Positions 11,883 to 22,709 of a stretch of 64,000 bases of DNA are shown piece by piece. Numbering within the stretch: position 1 is the stretch's first letter; every line of letters begins with the position of its first letter. The position numbers and the translations under genes were made by a program. The notes beneath the pieces were generated by a model. It made no database searches. It worked only from the letters and a program-made list of their open reading frames with translations, and was not told the origin of the DNA. Where the stretch lies: contig OY978526.1 in the NCBI GenBank assembly GCA_963854835.1, forward strand, positions 65,944,765-66,008,764. The letters are read 5' to 3'. Origin of the DNA: Megamerina dolium. Its lineage: Eukaryota; Arthropoda; Insecta; Diptera; Megamerinidae.

Positions 11883-13250
11883 TTTCATATGGCTTCCTGC
11901 CAGTTAAAGCACAATTGAATCAACTTGGTAGGAGTATGATCGTTAAAGTGGTCCCTAGCAAATGTCTTTCCACAGTCCACAGTCATTTAGGATTAACAAA
12001 CAATATTTTATTCATCGATCTAGAACTCTTTCCTTTTCTTAGTTCGTGTGCTACATAAAGGAACGAATGTAGAGTTCTTTCACTTTTTTCCTCATATAAC
12101 ATCATGCGTTATTTGAAATATGTCTCTCAGTTCAGCTCCACATTTCAAGTTTGCCAATAAATTTTCGACCAAGTGTGGACATCATCTTGCTTGCCAATGC
12201 ACTGCACTTAACAGTGCCCCCCTGCCTATATCTCTTCCAAGGCATAATCTACAAGTATTAGCGTCCTCTCCTACAACGAGACACATTTTGTTAAGGTGTT
12301 GAGATCCAACACTTAGAACCCTTTTTGTTTCACTACCCATTTGTATTCTCCTGACTGTGTCCTTATTGTCTTCGTCGCCACACAACCGCCTCGTTTCGCT
12401 GCTATGTCGACACTGACTACTTCATATCACTCGAACACATTATTAACCTCAAAGTGGCGTCTGTTTCTCTACAAATTAAAAATCTTTTCCATTTCGAGAG
12501 ATGAAGCTTTCTTATTCCGACACCTCACCTTAGCACACCTCATTTTTAACAGTACCAATGCATATCTATTCAATTTCTGAAACAATTGTACACCCATTTA
12601 CGATATATCGTAGGCTCTTCCACGCACCTGATCACTTTCTGCTTAACAAGCGCTAGCGAAATGATGATCTAAGTCATGTTTAATCCCTGGACCGAATCGT
12701 ATATTCTCAAATTCAGTGTGCAACTCCAACTCTTCCAACTCTTTTATAAAAATCCAGCACCGACTCTGCTATCCATTACTGATCTAATCAGTGAAAATAC
12801 GGCTGTCATTTTCGTCACATATATAAACAATCAGTAAGCCCCGTTTCAGCGTTTGTTCAACTATTAGTTAAGTCTCGGACATTTGTTAACCATCTTCCTC
12901 ATTAAGATGCCAATATCTGCCCTTCCATATATTACTGAACCATCAGAGAAAATAATAATGTAATTTTCCTCAAACATATATGTATATCAGAGTGTAACGT
13001 AAACTATAAGTCAAACCCCTTAGTAATATTGGTTAACCATTAGTTAAGCACTAAAGTTTGCTGTGAGTATGCTCTTCATTTTTACATTTTAACATATAAC
13101 GTACATTCTTAAAATCGAAAATTTTCTAAATTCTAACGTGTTTTTTTTTCTTGTTTAATAATTTGGTTAAGCAAGAACACTGTGAGAATTAGGCATAAGT
13201 TAAACCTTTAGTCAACTCTTCAATTAACACATGGCTTAAGCTTATTTTTT
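11883..13250. other. Intergenic DNA, possible LINE trace
   Basis: Less AT-rich than its surroundings. Around 12180-12300 the minus strand reads HLNKMCLVVGEDANTCRLC, which resembles the Cys-rich C-terminus of a LINE ORF2, but the expected downstream Cys/His pattern is missing. No gene called. Confidence 0.3.
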
Positions 13251-14125
13251 TTAAATGGTGGGTCATTCAAACAGATCTATTACAACCACAAGGGGTTGCC
13301 CGCAAGAAAGCATAATCATACCACTTCTGTGGAGTTTAGTAATAGATGAATTTCTCCACAAACTAAATAATCTGGGTTTTTACACTCAAGGCTATGCAGA
13401 CGCTGGTGCAGATCATTTCGGACCACATGCAACACGCCCATTTGCAAAGTAACAACTGGTGTATAGAAAAAGAGCTTTATGTTAATTAAAAAAAATAAAT
13501 AAATATGTGGCACTTAAAGCCCCAAAGGGCTCATTGGCCGAGCTTCTCTTCCATTACTGTTGTGCGTCTTAAATTTGGACAGTATTAGAATGGACCTACT
13601 TATTTTAGCCGGTTCCGAACGGCAGAACACTTGTGACATCACTTTTTCTGAGCTTTGTCACAGAGTTCTTTTTAGAAGCTTTTTCATGGCAAGTTGTTAC
13701 TGTCGGAAGAATTGCCAATTGCTTGCCGACAGGTGGGTACCGTTCGAAAGAAAAATCTTTTCGATATTAAATTTCTTATGCATCAGCCGGGGATTGAACC
13801 ACGACCTACAGATCAGAAGGCGAACACACTAACCACTGAGCTACGGCACCCACTTTATATTAATTAGCCCATTAAAAACTATACTTGTTCCGTTCACCAG
13901 GAAAAGGGAAAAGTGATATAACACTTCGACATAACAAATTATATAGGTGCAGTTTTCTACTAAATTGGAAGCCATATCTTGAGAAAGCCATCACAAAAGA
14001 CACTTAGGCATTTTTGACATACTAGAGGTTTTGGGAAGACCTGCGCTTAAGTTCCATAATGACATATTGGACTTTCACCTCTGTTGTCAGATCCATAGTC
14101 ACCTATACAACTGAATTAAGCAAAC
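13251..14125 (+). mobile_element. R1-like non-LTR retrotransposon relic, reverse transcriptase region
   Basis: The plus strand reads TTRGCPQES...PLLWSLVIDEFL, then GFYTQGYAD (catalytic YADD reads YADA), then WCIEKELYVN. This is reverse transcriptase of the R1-clade type. The frame continues past a SINE insertion (13489-13852) with KLYLFRSPGKGK and, near 14045-14115, SIMTYWTFTSVVRSIVTY, the region after the RT core. Stops and frameshifts show it is dead. The RNase H and tail of probably the same copy lie at 16815-17470. Confidence 0.75.
13489..13852 (-). mobile_element. tRNA-derived SINE, full length, nested in the LINE relic
   Basis: A 364-bp insertion in minus orientation with an AT-rich tail at 13489 and the tRNA-like head at 13852. 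The head has an A box (TAGCTCAGTGG) and B box (GGTTCAATCCC). It is flanked by 14-bp target-site duplications CTTTATRTTAATTA at 13475-13488 and 13853-13866, differing at one base. ORFs across it are not genes. Same family as 43027-43388, 50619-50985 and 53875-54178. Confidence 0.88.
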
Positions 14126-14195
14126 TGCATCATCTTCTCTTCCAGTTCTGTTGGGCGTGTTAAATTTTGGACAGTATTAGAAGGGGCCAACTTAT
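14126..14195 (-). repeat. SINE fragment
   Basis: 'CTTCTCTTCCAGTTCTGTTG' and 'GGACAGTATTAGAAGGG' match the 3' part of the SINE in minus orientation. Only about 65 bp are recognisable. Confidence 0.6.
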
Positions 14196-16085
14196 TTTCG
14201 ACAAAGCCAGTGCTCAAATTCGTAAAATGCCTAAAACTGGTTGGTTAAAACATAAGGCTTTGCACAATAGAACTCACTTGATCGCGGTGCATCTGAATAA
14301 GACAAGTAAGACACATTAAGATGCTGCAATACGGGTACCCCATTCACACCGAAACTAAATCCGGATTTGGATATAGCATAGTAAGTTCGCTCGTTGTCAT
14401 TGAGTCATTCCGGTAAGATTGTATTTGCTAAAATGAGGCATTTTGTGGCATGAAAAGCCGGTCAATCCTTGAGAAGGTGAGTTAGAGACTATGTTTCCAA
14501 GCGCTACTAGGTATGTCCTGCTGGCATGCTTCAAACAATGCCCGTAATAATCGCTAAAATCATAATGAGATCCAGTCTGTTAATCTCTAGTATATCTCTA
14601 GTCTTTCTAGTGTCAAATTTGGGTTGGATAAGTTGAAACCAAGGTTCAAAGAAATTAGTTAAATTGATTCGATAGTTCCAACGAACTAAGGGACATTCTA
14701 CGATAGTCTCTACACACTTATGGTTATGTGTATATACTCATATACATACTCGCATATATATAAATACGTGTATATGCGTATATATGGAGGCGGAAGTTGA
14801 AAAGAATAATGCTTGATTGTATTGGCACTGTACTAGTATATATTGTTGTTATAGTTATTATGTAACTATATGCACGAGTATGCTGTTACTGACATGTGTA
14901 GCAATAGTAGGTACAAAAGAAAAACTATAAAATATATTATAATGCTACATAAAATACGTTCATACGTACACACACGTAATAATATACCTCCTACATATGC
15001 ATATTTAGTTCGCATGTCGTAGGTACGTACTATACTACATACGTATTTAAATACAAAATAAAGCTATTATTAAAGAGCATTCGAGTAGAAAATAGTAAGT
15101 GATTTTTATTCAAATTCACAAGGAAAAGAACAATTTTCAAAGAATTGTGCACTTTAAACTAATTATGTTAGCCATGAGTAAAATAATTGAAGCATACTTA
15201 TAAGCATATAAAGTACTATGTATTAATTAAGTTTAGAAAGAGAAATCTGGAATTTTACTCAAATATTTTTTTATTAAAAAAAATAATAAAATTAAATAAA
15301 ACAAAAAATGTTTATTTCGGAAATATTTATCTATCTAACAGCATAATTTTATTTTAGGGATTGAACTTAAAGACGAGAATATATTAATTTTACCATGATA
15401 TTTATAATCAATTGAAGGCTTAGAATACAATTTCTTGTATGATGACATTCATCTTTTGAACAGCTCCAAAGAAGTTAAACGAAACTGATATTTGAACAGC
15501 AATATCAGAACAATTGCGATATTTCTCTTTTAGCAATAGCATCCTAGGACGAGGCTATATTTATTTTCGAACGATGTTTTGAATCACAAGATGGAATAGT
15601 CTAAGACAATGCCGGCCACACGAACACTAAAACTTTCGCATATGTGTGTGTGTCAAATGGAGTACGTGCTTCTACAGTGGGTTTATAAAAATTGTGCACT
15701 GTGAAATGGTGAGCAAGCATTGCAGCATATTGTCGTTTACTTTTGAGTTCACTGTTTCTTTTCAAACACGTTCAACAGTCCTGCTTCCTCAAAACTGAGC
15801 AACTGAGAAGCGTAAGCAAGGTGTAAAAACACGAAGGCAACCTGCACATTGTGCAACTCTTGGCCGGCTAGGGTCTAAGATATAGACATATCTAATTCTT
15901 GCTTATCATCATCATTGCCTGAGTCGAATTAGGCCTACGAGAAGTTAGGTACACATTAGGTACCCAAGGTCTAAGAATACGGGAATGTGTCTTGTGTTTC
16001 GAACACTTTTAAAAAAAAGTTGCACTGTGTATAATAGACATTTTTATACAGTCAAATTAACATATAGAAATTGTATAGAGTATAG
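14196..16085. other. Intergenic DNA, nothing recognised
   Basis: Lies between the two halves of the R1-like relic, with TA- and CGTA-rich tracts around 14715-15070. No gene or RNA signal seen. Confidence 0.35.
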
Positions 16086-16089
16086 GGGG

Positions 16090-16750
16090 CAGTTAGACAA
16101 ATCAGTGCCTCTTTTCATAAAATGCTTTTTTTTCCAACCAAATAATGGATTTTCGCAAGGTCCTCAAAATAGACGTTTGTTTCAGTAATGACCTTTTCAT
16201 TCAACGAAAATTGTGCTTTGACATGATGGAAGAGCACTTTTTCACAAAACGCGGTGGGTTTTACCTCAAGTCAATGTGGAATGTGTCCGACTGCTATGAA
16301 TAGTTTTTGAAGGTGATTGTTTTACCCTTTTCAAGATAATCAATGTGAATGACACTGCATGTATTCCTGACACCACTGACACCATGCCCTTCTTATCCGA
16401 AAGACCCATCTTGGACTTCACTATATTGGCCTTGGTGTTCACCCGATGAAGTATGCAGCCTTGACTGCTCCTTGGTCTCTGATATGTTATGATACATCCA
16501 TTTTTCGTCCACGGTTACGAAATGGTGGACAAACTCGTTTGTATTGAGATTAAACATAGACAAAAATTATTTTGAAGTGGTCACACGCTTGTGTTTAATG
16601 TTAATTGTAAGCAAACGCGACATTCATCGTGCAGATACCGAATTCATGTTCAAAAATTTATATAAAATGTAATGTACTCGCTCAGCGGAGATGCCTACAA
16701 GCTCAGCCATCTTACGCATAAATAAAGGAAAACTGGACTCTAACACCATA
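16090..16750 (-). mobile_element. Decayed mariner transposase
   Basis: The minus strand shows, 5' to 3', KMAELVGISAERVHYILYKF (near 16700), then NEFVHHFVTVDEKWMYHN and ETKEQSRLH (near 16520-16440), then HIDYLEKGKT, and last FSLNEKVITETNVYFEDLAK (near 16180). These are mariner transposase blocks, including the 'VTVDEKW' first catalytic aspartate. Stops and frameshifts intervene. It sits inside the interval between the two R1-like halves. Confidence 0.72.
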
Positions 16751-16814
16751 ACATTTAAGTTCAATAAAATATTTAACATTCAAATACCTCTTCGGAGTGA
16801 ATTGAATGTGTAAT

Positions 16815-17470
16815 CTTCAAAACTTCTAACTGAGTGGAACTTGATCTACGCCAACAGCTCCAAATCAGGTATAATTGTGAGGTTGGGGATATACTCTGAC
16901 TCACGAAGTACTGAGCAATCCTTCCGGTTGACTCACCATTGCAATATATGTTAAGGCTACATCCAAAGCCTTATCTATAATCAGAGAAAATAAAAATCTC
17001 ATCAAGAGATTATAAAATTCTATCTGACAGGCAGGCTGTTATATGTGGGAGCCAAGTCACAGTGACGTTCTGGGCAATTGCAGGGCCTACAAGATCTACA
17101 AGACAGACAAGATCTGCCGACTTTTGAATACGCTCGAGACTGCCAAAGCTGGACTGAAACCGTACAAAAAATCTGCACAATTTAGAAAAAAGCATTTCGA
17201 TGGTCGTGACAGAAATTATTGCCAGCCACTACGTCCTCAGCATACACGTCAGGAGAATAGCATTAGGCCACCTAACGCATAGCTTCTGCAGAACCGGGAA
17301 TGATATGGAAGAAATGGAGTCAAATGGAGTATTTTGCCGTAGGTGTAAGGTACATTTAAGTAGCTATAATTTAGATTGTCTCCCATGCCTATCAACACTG
17401 AGTGTGAGAGAACTTGCACGTAGCTTTTGGAGCTATAAATGTCTGTCACCTAGCTGATTCGGACTATAAC
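16815..17470 (+). mobile_element. R1-like LINE relic, RNase H domain and C-terminus
   Basis: The plus strand reads YANSSKSGIIVRLGIYSDS, then EQSFRLTHHCNIC, then WEPSHSDVLGNCRAYK (normally 'WVPGHxDIxGNCxAD'), followed by a partly preserved tail 'GHLTHSFCRTG' and 'NLDCLPCLSTLSVREL'. This fits the RNase H region and Cys-rich end of an R1-clade ORF2. Stops are present. Orientation and family agree with 13251-14125. Confidence 0.62.
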
Positions 17471-17589
17471 TTGACCGAATATTAAGATATTTCAACGAAA
17501 TTTCGCAATTGTGGACCAAATGGATGGATGAATGGACCAGATGACTCTACTACCGTGTACACACGGAGCAATCAAACAGCCTTACCAGG

Positions 17590-18310
17590 GTGTTGAAAAC
17601 CTTTTTTGTAAATCTTGCTATAACTCACAATATTCATTGTAGGACAATAAAGTCTGGTTGGTAGATTCATATTTTATTGCTTAATTATACAACAAGAATT
17701 AGGCAAGCCACACGCACTGTTTATAGTAGCTTCAATACAAAGCTCCTGAATTTCTTTTAAATGTAAGCCGTTGTAAATTCAATAGTTTACATTTGTGTAT
17801 AATTATAATTGTAGTCGGAAATAACCTGACATGAAATTAGCAAGCCACACCCAATATTATATGTAGCTCCGATACAATGGCTCGGAATTGTTTAAACTTT
17901 AAACCGTCATAACTTAAATAACAAAACAACCAAATTTATCACGTAGACTAATATTGTGGTTCATAATTAGTTCACGGGAAATTAGTGAACCATGCCCACT
18001 ATTTTATTGAACTCTCATACAAAGTCACGGAATTATGATAAATTTTAAACCGCCATAACTTAATAAGTACTTGGCCTAAGATAACCATATTTCAGGCATA
18101 AGTTAGTATTATAGGAGAAATAACTTGTAGTTTCCATAAAAAGTTGAGGAAAATGTTAAATTCTGAACCGCCATAACTTTCATACTCTTCCATCTGGGAC
18201 AACCATATTTGACACGTAGATTAATATTCTTGGATGAAATAATGTTGCAAGAAATTGGCAGATTACGCCCACTATATAAAGTAGCTTTCATACAAAATTG
18301 TGGAGTTTTT
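17590..18310 (-). repeat. Degenerate array of ~140-bp units, inverted relative to 51.4-53.3 kb
   Basis: Units of the form 'GCCACACCCA...TACAATGGCTCGGAATT...TTTAAACCGTCATAACTTA' recur with starts near 17706, 17844, 17990, 18125 and 18266. The reverse complement matches the units at 51424-53332 ('AAGTTATGGAGCTTAAAAG', 'ACTTTGTATG', 'GTGGGCGTGGC'). It ends about 600 bp before the cry start codon. Confidence 0.6.
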
Positions 18311-18593
18311 AATGTTTCTACATTAAAATTAGTTTACTGCTCTTCTCTGATAACCCTTTATATATTCGTCATACGAGTATAGTGGTGCTCTTATTTATTC
18401 TCGACATCTCGCTCTTTCACTTGTGCTTTTTTGTGTTTCCAATACCAACACAAACCTACATAAATACAGAAATATAAAAATTACTTAACTGTAAAGAGCA
18501 CAACATTACCTCTACATTCAGATGTGCATATGTACCATACAAATACTTATACGTATATAAGTAGGTAAGTATGTGCTATGTACTCGTATATGG

Positions 18594-18600
18594 TATAAAA
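18594..18600 (+). promoter_or_regulatory. Possible TATA box of cry
   Basis: TATAAAA about 325 bp upstream of the first cry ATG, in otherwise A/T-tract-rich DNA. No initiator or other core motif was confirmed. Inference only. Confidence 0.25.
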
Positions 18601-18924
18601 TGCGCTTTTGCTCTGCAACCGGCATATGAATGACATTGAATTTGTTTGGAACAGTGCATTCGCTAACAAGTAGTTGTGGTGTAAAGTTTTCTATAGTCGC
18701 TTTTTGCTCTCTCAATATAATATAATAGTAGTTAATACAATAAATAAATATGTCGTAGATAGTGTCGTGGCATTAGAAAAAATGAACAAATAATTAAAAG
18801 AAAATAAAATTAAATAAAAAAAAAGCCTTATAATTATATTGCAATTGTAGATTTATTCATACAAGATGATGAATTTTATGGTAAAAAATTAAATATCATA
18901 TGTACTTGTGTATTCAATTTAACA

Positions 18925-21900
18925 ATGCAAAATCGTGAAATGGCATCCAAAGCAAACGTATTATGGTTTCGCCATGGATTGCGTTTACATGATAATCCCG
19001 CATTATTGCAGGCATTAGCTGATAAAGTTGACGATGTCGCCTTTATACCAATTTTCATTTTTGATGGCGAGAGTGCAGGTAAACTACGGCTAGTAGGATT
19101 GTGAAAGACTACAATGTCCAGTACTTAAACAAAACTGTTTTCCTAAAAGGCACTAAAAATGTTGGCTATAATCGTATGCGTTTCCTATTGGACTCACTGA
19201 ATGATCTGCATGAACAATTTCTAGCTGTCAGTGGTGGTCGTTGCGGCCTATACATTTTTCGTGGTGATCCAGTAACGATATTTCGTCGCTTACACGAGGA
19301 CACACCGATACAACGCATTTGTTTCGAACAGGATTGTGAACCAATTTGGAATGAACGTGATAATGCGGTGAAGTCATTCTGTCAGCAGTTTGGCATCGAA
19401 TGGTCAGAAAAAGTATCACACACACTATGGGATCCACGCAATGTCATCGATACGAATGGTGGAATACCACCACTAACTTATCAAATGTTTTTGGTAAAAT
19501 TCTTCACTTCAATTTGTAAATTTTGAATCGTTGCCTTGTTTTCAAGTTTTGCTTCGAGAGTGTTTCAGTGCCCTAAAATAACTGGCAAAAGCAATACATA
19601 TTTTTGAAGATGTCGTAGTGTCATTTCCTTGAATGTCACTTTTGAGCATTGAATTTAGTTAATTGAATTGGAACCAACCCTTTATACAGAAGTTTTGTTC
19701 ATGAGTGCAAAAGCAATGATTTTCGGATCACTGAATCTGAACCCGTGGTTAGAACAAATGTTGTTTTCTTCGCCAATTTTTTGAGATTTGTAAGAACTCT
19801 GAGTGTGATGGAGAAAAGCCAAAAGCCACGGATTCAGATTCAGCGACAAAAAAATCCATAGAATCTGTCTACTATGGTTCATCGGACATGCTACTTTTTT
19901 GTGGCGTTGTCATAGCCAAAAATGAACAACAAAAAAGCGATAGAAAAGCAATACTTCTTATAGTAACAATTTGCCAACAAAAGGGTCTACCTGCCAGCGA
20001 GTAATTGCCCACTTTTACGAAAGTCCTCAGAAAAAATGAAATCACAAGGGCTCTCTAGCTTTCGAAATCGATCAATATAAATAAATATCAATACTGAACC
20101 ATCTTAAAATTAAAAATATTCTAAAAATTTCCTTCAGCAACGAGGCAAACTTTTTGCTCGTTGGGTGTTATACCTACGGTGACCATATTTTTGTAGTGTA
20201 AATAAAGGACAAACAATTACATATATTCTATTTTTTATTACATTCAAACTTCCCATAATGATTTACAAAAAAATACAATAGGTACAAAAAAAATCTTAGT
20301 TTTAAAAATTACACACTTCACGATACATATTTTGCCGTTGTACTTGTTTCTTTTTAATAAGTCAGATTTGACTTTTAAAAAGTCATAGAATTCTGAACAA
20401 CCTAAATCTTATTTGCACAGTTGCTTCTATAGTCTCAATTTAGAGTTGAGTTTTCTCACTCGTTCGTAGCTCAGTGGTTCAGATCCGCATGTCATGGGTT
20501 CAATGGCCGACTGTGACAACTTTAATATCGAGCAGATTTTTCTCTCGAAGGCAAGAAATTGGCAATTCTTCCGACAGTAATAATTAAAAAAAAACACAAG
20601 TTTCCAGGTTTCCAGAAAAAAGTACTGTCCTTTGAAATAAAGTACGGATGGTCACCGTAGTTATACCGTATCACTTTGATGCACGCTTGAATCACGCAAA
20701 GTGATGTCACCCAGAACAATCATCATCCTTGTTGACATGCGTATATATTTTCATCCAGTTAGAAGGTTTCAGATTTTAAGCACAATATGCTGTGTCTACT
20801 TATGATGTGCAAGATTCGGTTGGCGGATGTGAAAAATGCTAGTAAAATGAATTGACCTTTTGTTTCCAATTTTCAATGCACCTTCACTTTGGATGGATTG
20901 TGGTTTCGGGGAATGGTTCAAAAATCAAAAATTGACAGGGGTTAATCCATGTGCTTCATCCTTCATCCTTAGCGTACACTTTGGATGAAACAAAAATGAA
21001 AGGCTTCTTGAACTTTCAAAGTGATAAAGGTAAATGATCCTTAAGCACGCAAGTAATATAGAAGTAATGCAGAAGTAACTGTCTGAAATGAACGTATTTT
21101 TTCACGAATAACGAATAATATCAAAGTGTACTGTCAATACTCAGCTATGGGGTCTAAGATGCTAAAAACACTCTCGACAGAAACTTGCAAACATTTTCAT
21201 TATTTGCAATTGCACGAAGACCGACTCGTTAATTTAATTTCAATTTAGCATACAGTACAAGTAATTGGCTTACCACCACGTCCTGTTGCGAATGCCGATT
21301 GGAGCGATGTGCAATTTATACAATTATCCGATCTTGTTCTAAGCGAATTGAACGCATTTAAAGTGGTAATTTCTCACGTTGGAAGATTCTCCCTCCACAA
21401 TATTTGTGAATTAAAAAAATATTTCCATTTCAATTAATTTTAAATGAACCAACAGATGCCTACACCAGAAGATTTTAACATATTTCCGGATAATATCAGC
21501 TATTTGGCTAAAGTACAGTGGAAGGGTGGTGAACGCCAGGCTCTGCTGAATCTGGAGGAACGTCTGAAAGTGGAAAATAATGCCTTTAAGAACGGCTTCT
21601 ATTTGCCAAATCAAGCGAATCCCAATATTCTCGAAACACCGAAGTCGTTGAGTGCCCATTTACGTTTCGGTTGCCTCTCTGTACGCCGTTTTTACTGGGA
21701 TATACATGATCTGTTTAAGAATGTTCAGCTGAAGGCACATTTCCAAGGTTATCAAATGTCTGGTGGCGCACACATTACCGGACAATTGATTTGGCGTGAA
21801 TACTTTTATACAATGTCCGTGAACAATCCGAACTATGATCGTATGGAGGGTAATGAGATTTGTTTGAATATACCATGGGCGAAAGCATCGGCTGATCAAT

Positions 21901-22559
21901 TGACACGTTGGCAAATCGGCCAGACTGGATTCCCCCTTATTGATGCTGCAATGCGTCAGCTATTGGCCGAAGGCTGGATACATCACACGCTGCGTAATGT
22001 CGTTGCTACGTTTCTCACGCGTGGCGGACTCTGGCAAAGTTGGGAACATGGTTTGCAGCACTTTCTGAAAAATCTACTTGATGCCGATTGGTCTGTATGT
22101 GCTGGTAATTGGATGTGGGTATCATCGTCGGCATTTGAACGTCTATTGGATTCATTTCTGGTGACATGTCCGGTTGCGCTGTCGAAACGTTTAGATCCGA
22201 ATGGCGAATACATAAAGCAGTATGTGCCAGAATTGGTTAACGTGCCAAAAAAGTTTATGTAAGTAAGCTTTGTTGTTTATCTGTAACACAGTTACTACAA
22301 GGCACGTTTTTATTTCTCTCTTTGCAGTCATGAACCATGGAAAATGTCCACTGAAATTCAAGAAAGTCATGAATGTATTATTGGTATCCATTATCCTGAA
22401 CGGCTTATTGATTTGGTGGCTGCCTCTCAACGTAATATGCATGCTATGAAAGTTTTGAGACAGTCCCTAATAGCACAGGGTGCTCCAGTCGAAGGCCCTC
22501 CACATTGCCGTCCATCAAATGATGAAGAAATTCGTAACTTCTTCTGGTTGGCTGATTAA
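18925..22559 (+). CDS. cry: Cryptochrome (insect type-1, light-sensing CRY)
   Basis: Blue-light photoreceptor of the circadian clock; in flies, light-activated CRY drives TIMELESS degradation. Exons 18925-19078, 19150-19493, 21249-21365, 21456-22258 and 22328-22559 join in frame through GT..AG introns of 71, 1755, 90 and 69 bp, giving 549 aa against about 540 in Drosophila. The photolyase-like N-terminal domain begins [19 protein letters not shown]; the FAD-binding domain (about 206-470) has [38 protein letters not shown] and [14 protein letters not shown]. Trp346, 398, 401 and 424 occupy the electron-transfer positions (Drosophila 342, 394, 397, 420). The C-terminal tail ends FFWLAD with the FFW motif, as in Drosophila. 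No stop or frameshift. Either ATG 18925 or 18940 could be used; the second, MASKANV, aligns better with Drosophila MATRGANV. Intron 2 holds a hAT-type MITE. Confidence 0.96.
20175..20659. mobile_element. hAT-type MITE in cry intron 2
   Basis: Ends TACGGTGACCAT (20175) and ATGGTCACCGTA (to 20659) form a perfect 12-bp inverted repeat. They are flanked by an 8-bp direct duplication GTTATACC at 20167-20174 and 20660-20667. An 8-bp duplication is the hAT hallmark. The 485-bp element has no transposase. It contains a SINE fragment (20462-20584). Confidence 0.82.
20462..20584 (+). repeat. SINE fragment inside the hAT-type MITE
   Basis: 'CGTAGCTCAGTGGTTCAG' (A box), 'GGGTTCAATGGCC' (B box) and then 'TTTAATATCGAGCAGATTTT' and 'TTGGCAATTCTTCCGACAGT' match the 5' half of the SINE family, with internal deletions. 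Confidence 0.65.
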
Positions 22560-22703
22560 ATATTGTATTTGCCTATGCCATCTACATAAGTCTAAAGAAT
22601 TATTTAGTGAAATTGTTTATTATATACATAATATTATGTTATCAATGTCTATTACTAAATCTATGTTATTATCGTTGTTGTTATTATATGCATTTGAATG
22701 TGT

Positions 22704-22709
22704 AATAAA
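22704..22709 (+). terminator. cry: cry polyadenylation signal
   Basis: AATAAA about 145 bp after the cry stop codon, followed by a GT-rich stretch (TGTTGTGTT), as expected for a cleavage site. Confidence 0.6.

Noticed and set aside
11700..12058. Leucine- and valine-rich ORFs
   Set aside because: Translations of (TTG)n/(TTA)n and (TTTG)n microsatellites.
12182..12385. Minus-strand ORF with HLNKMCLVV...TCRLC, possible LINE C-terminus
   Set aside because: Only the first half of the Cys-rich motif is visible; too weak to call a gene or element.
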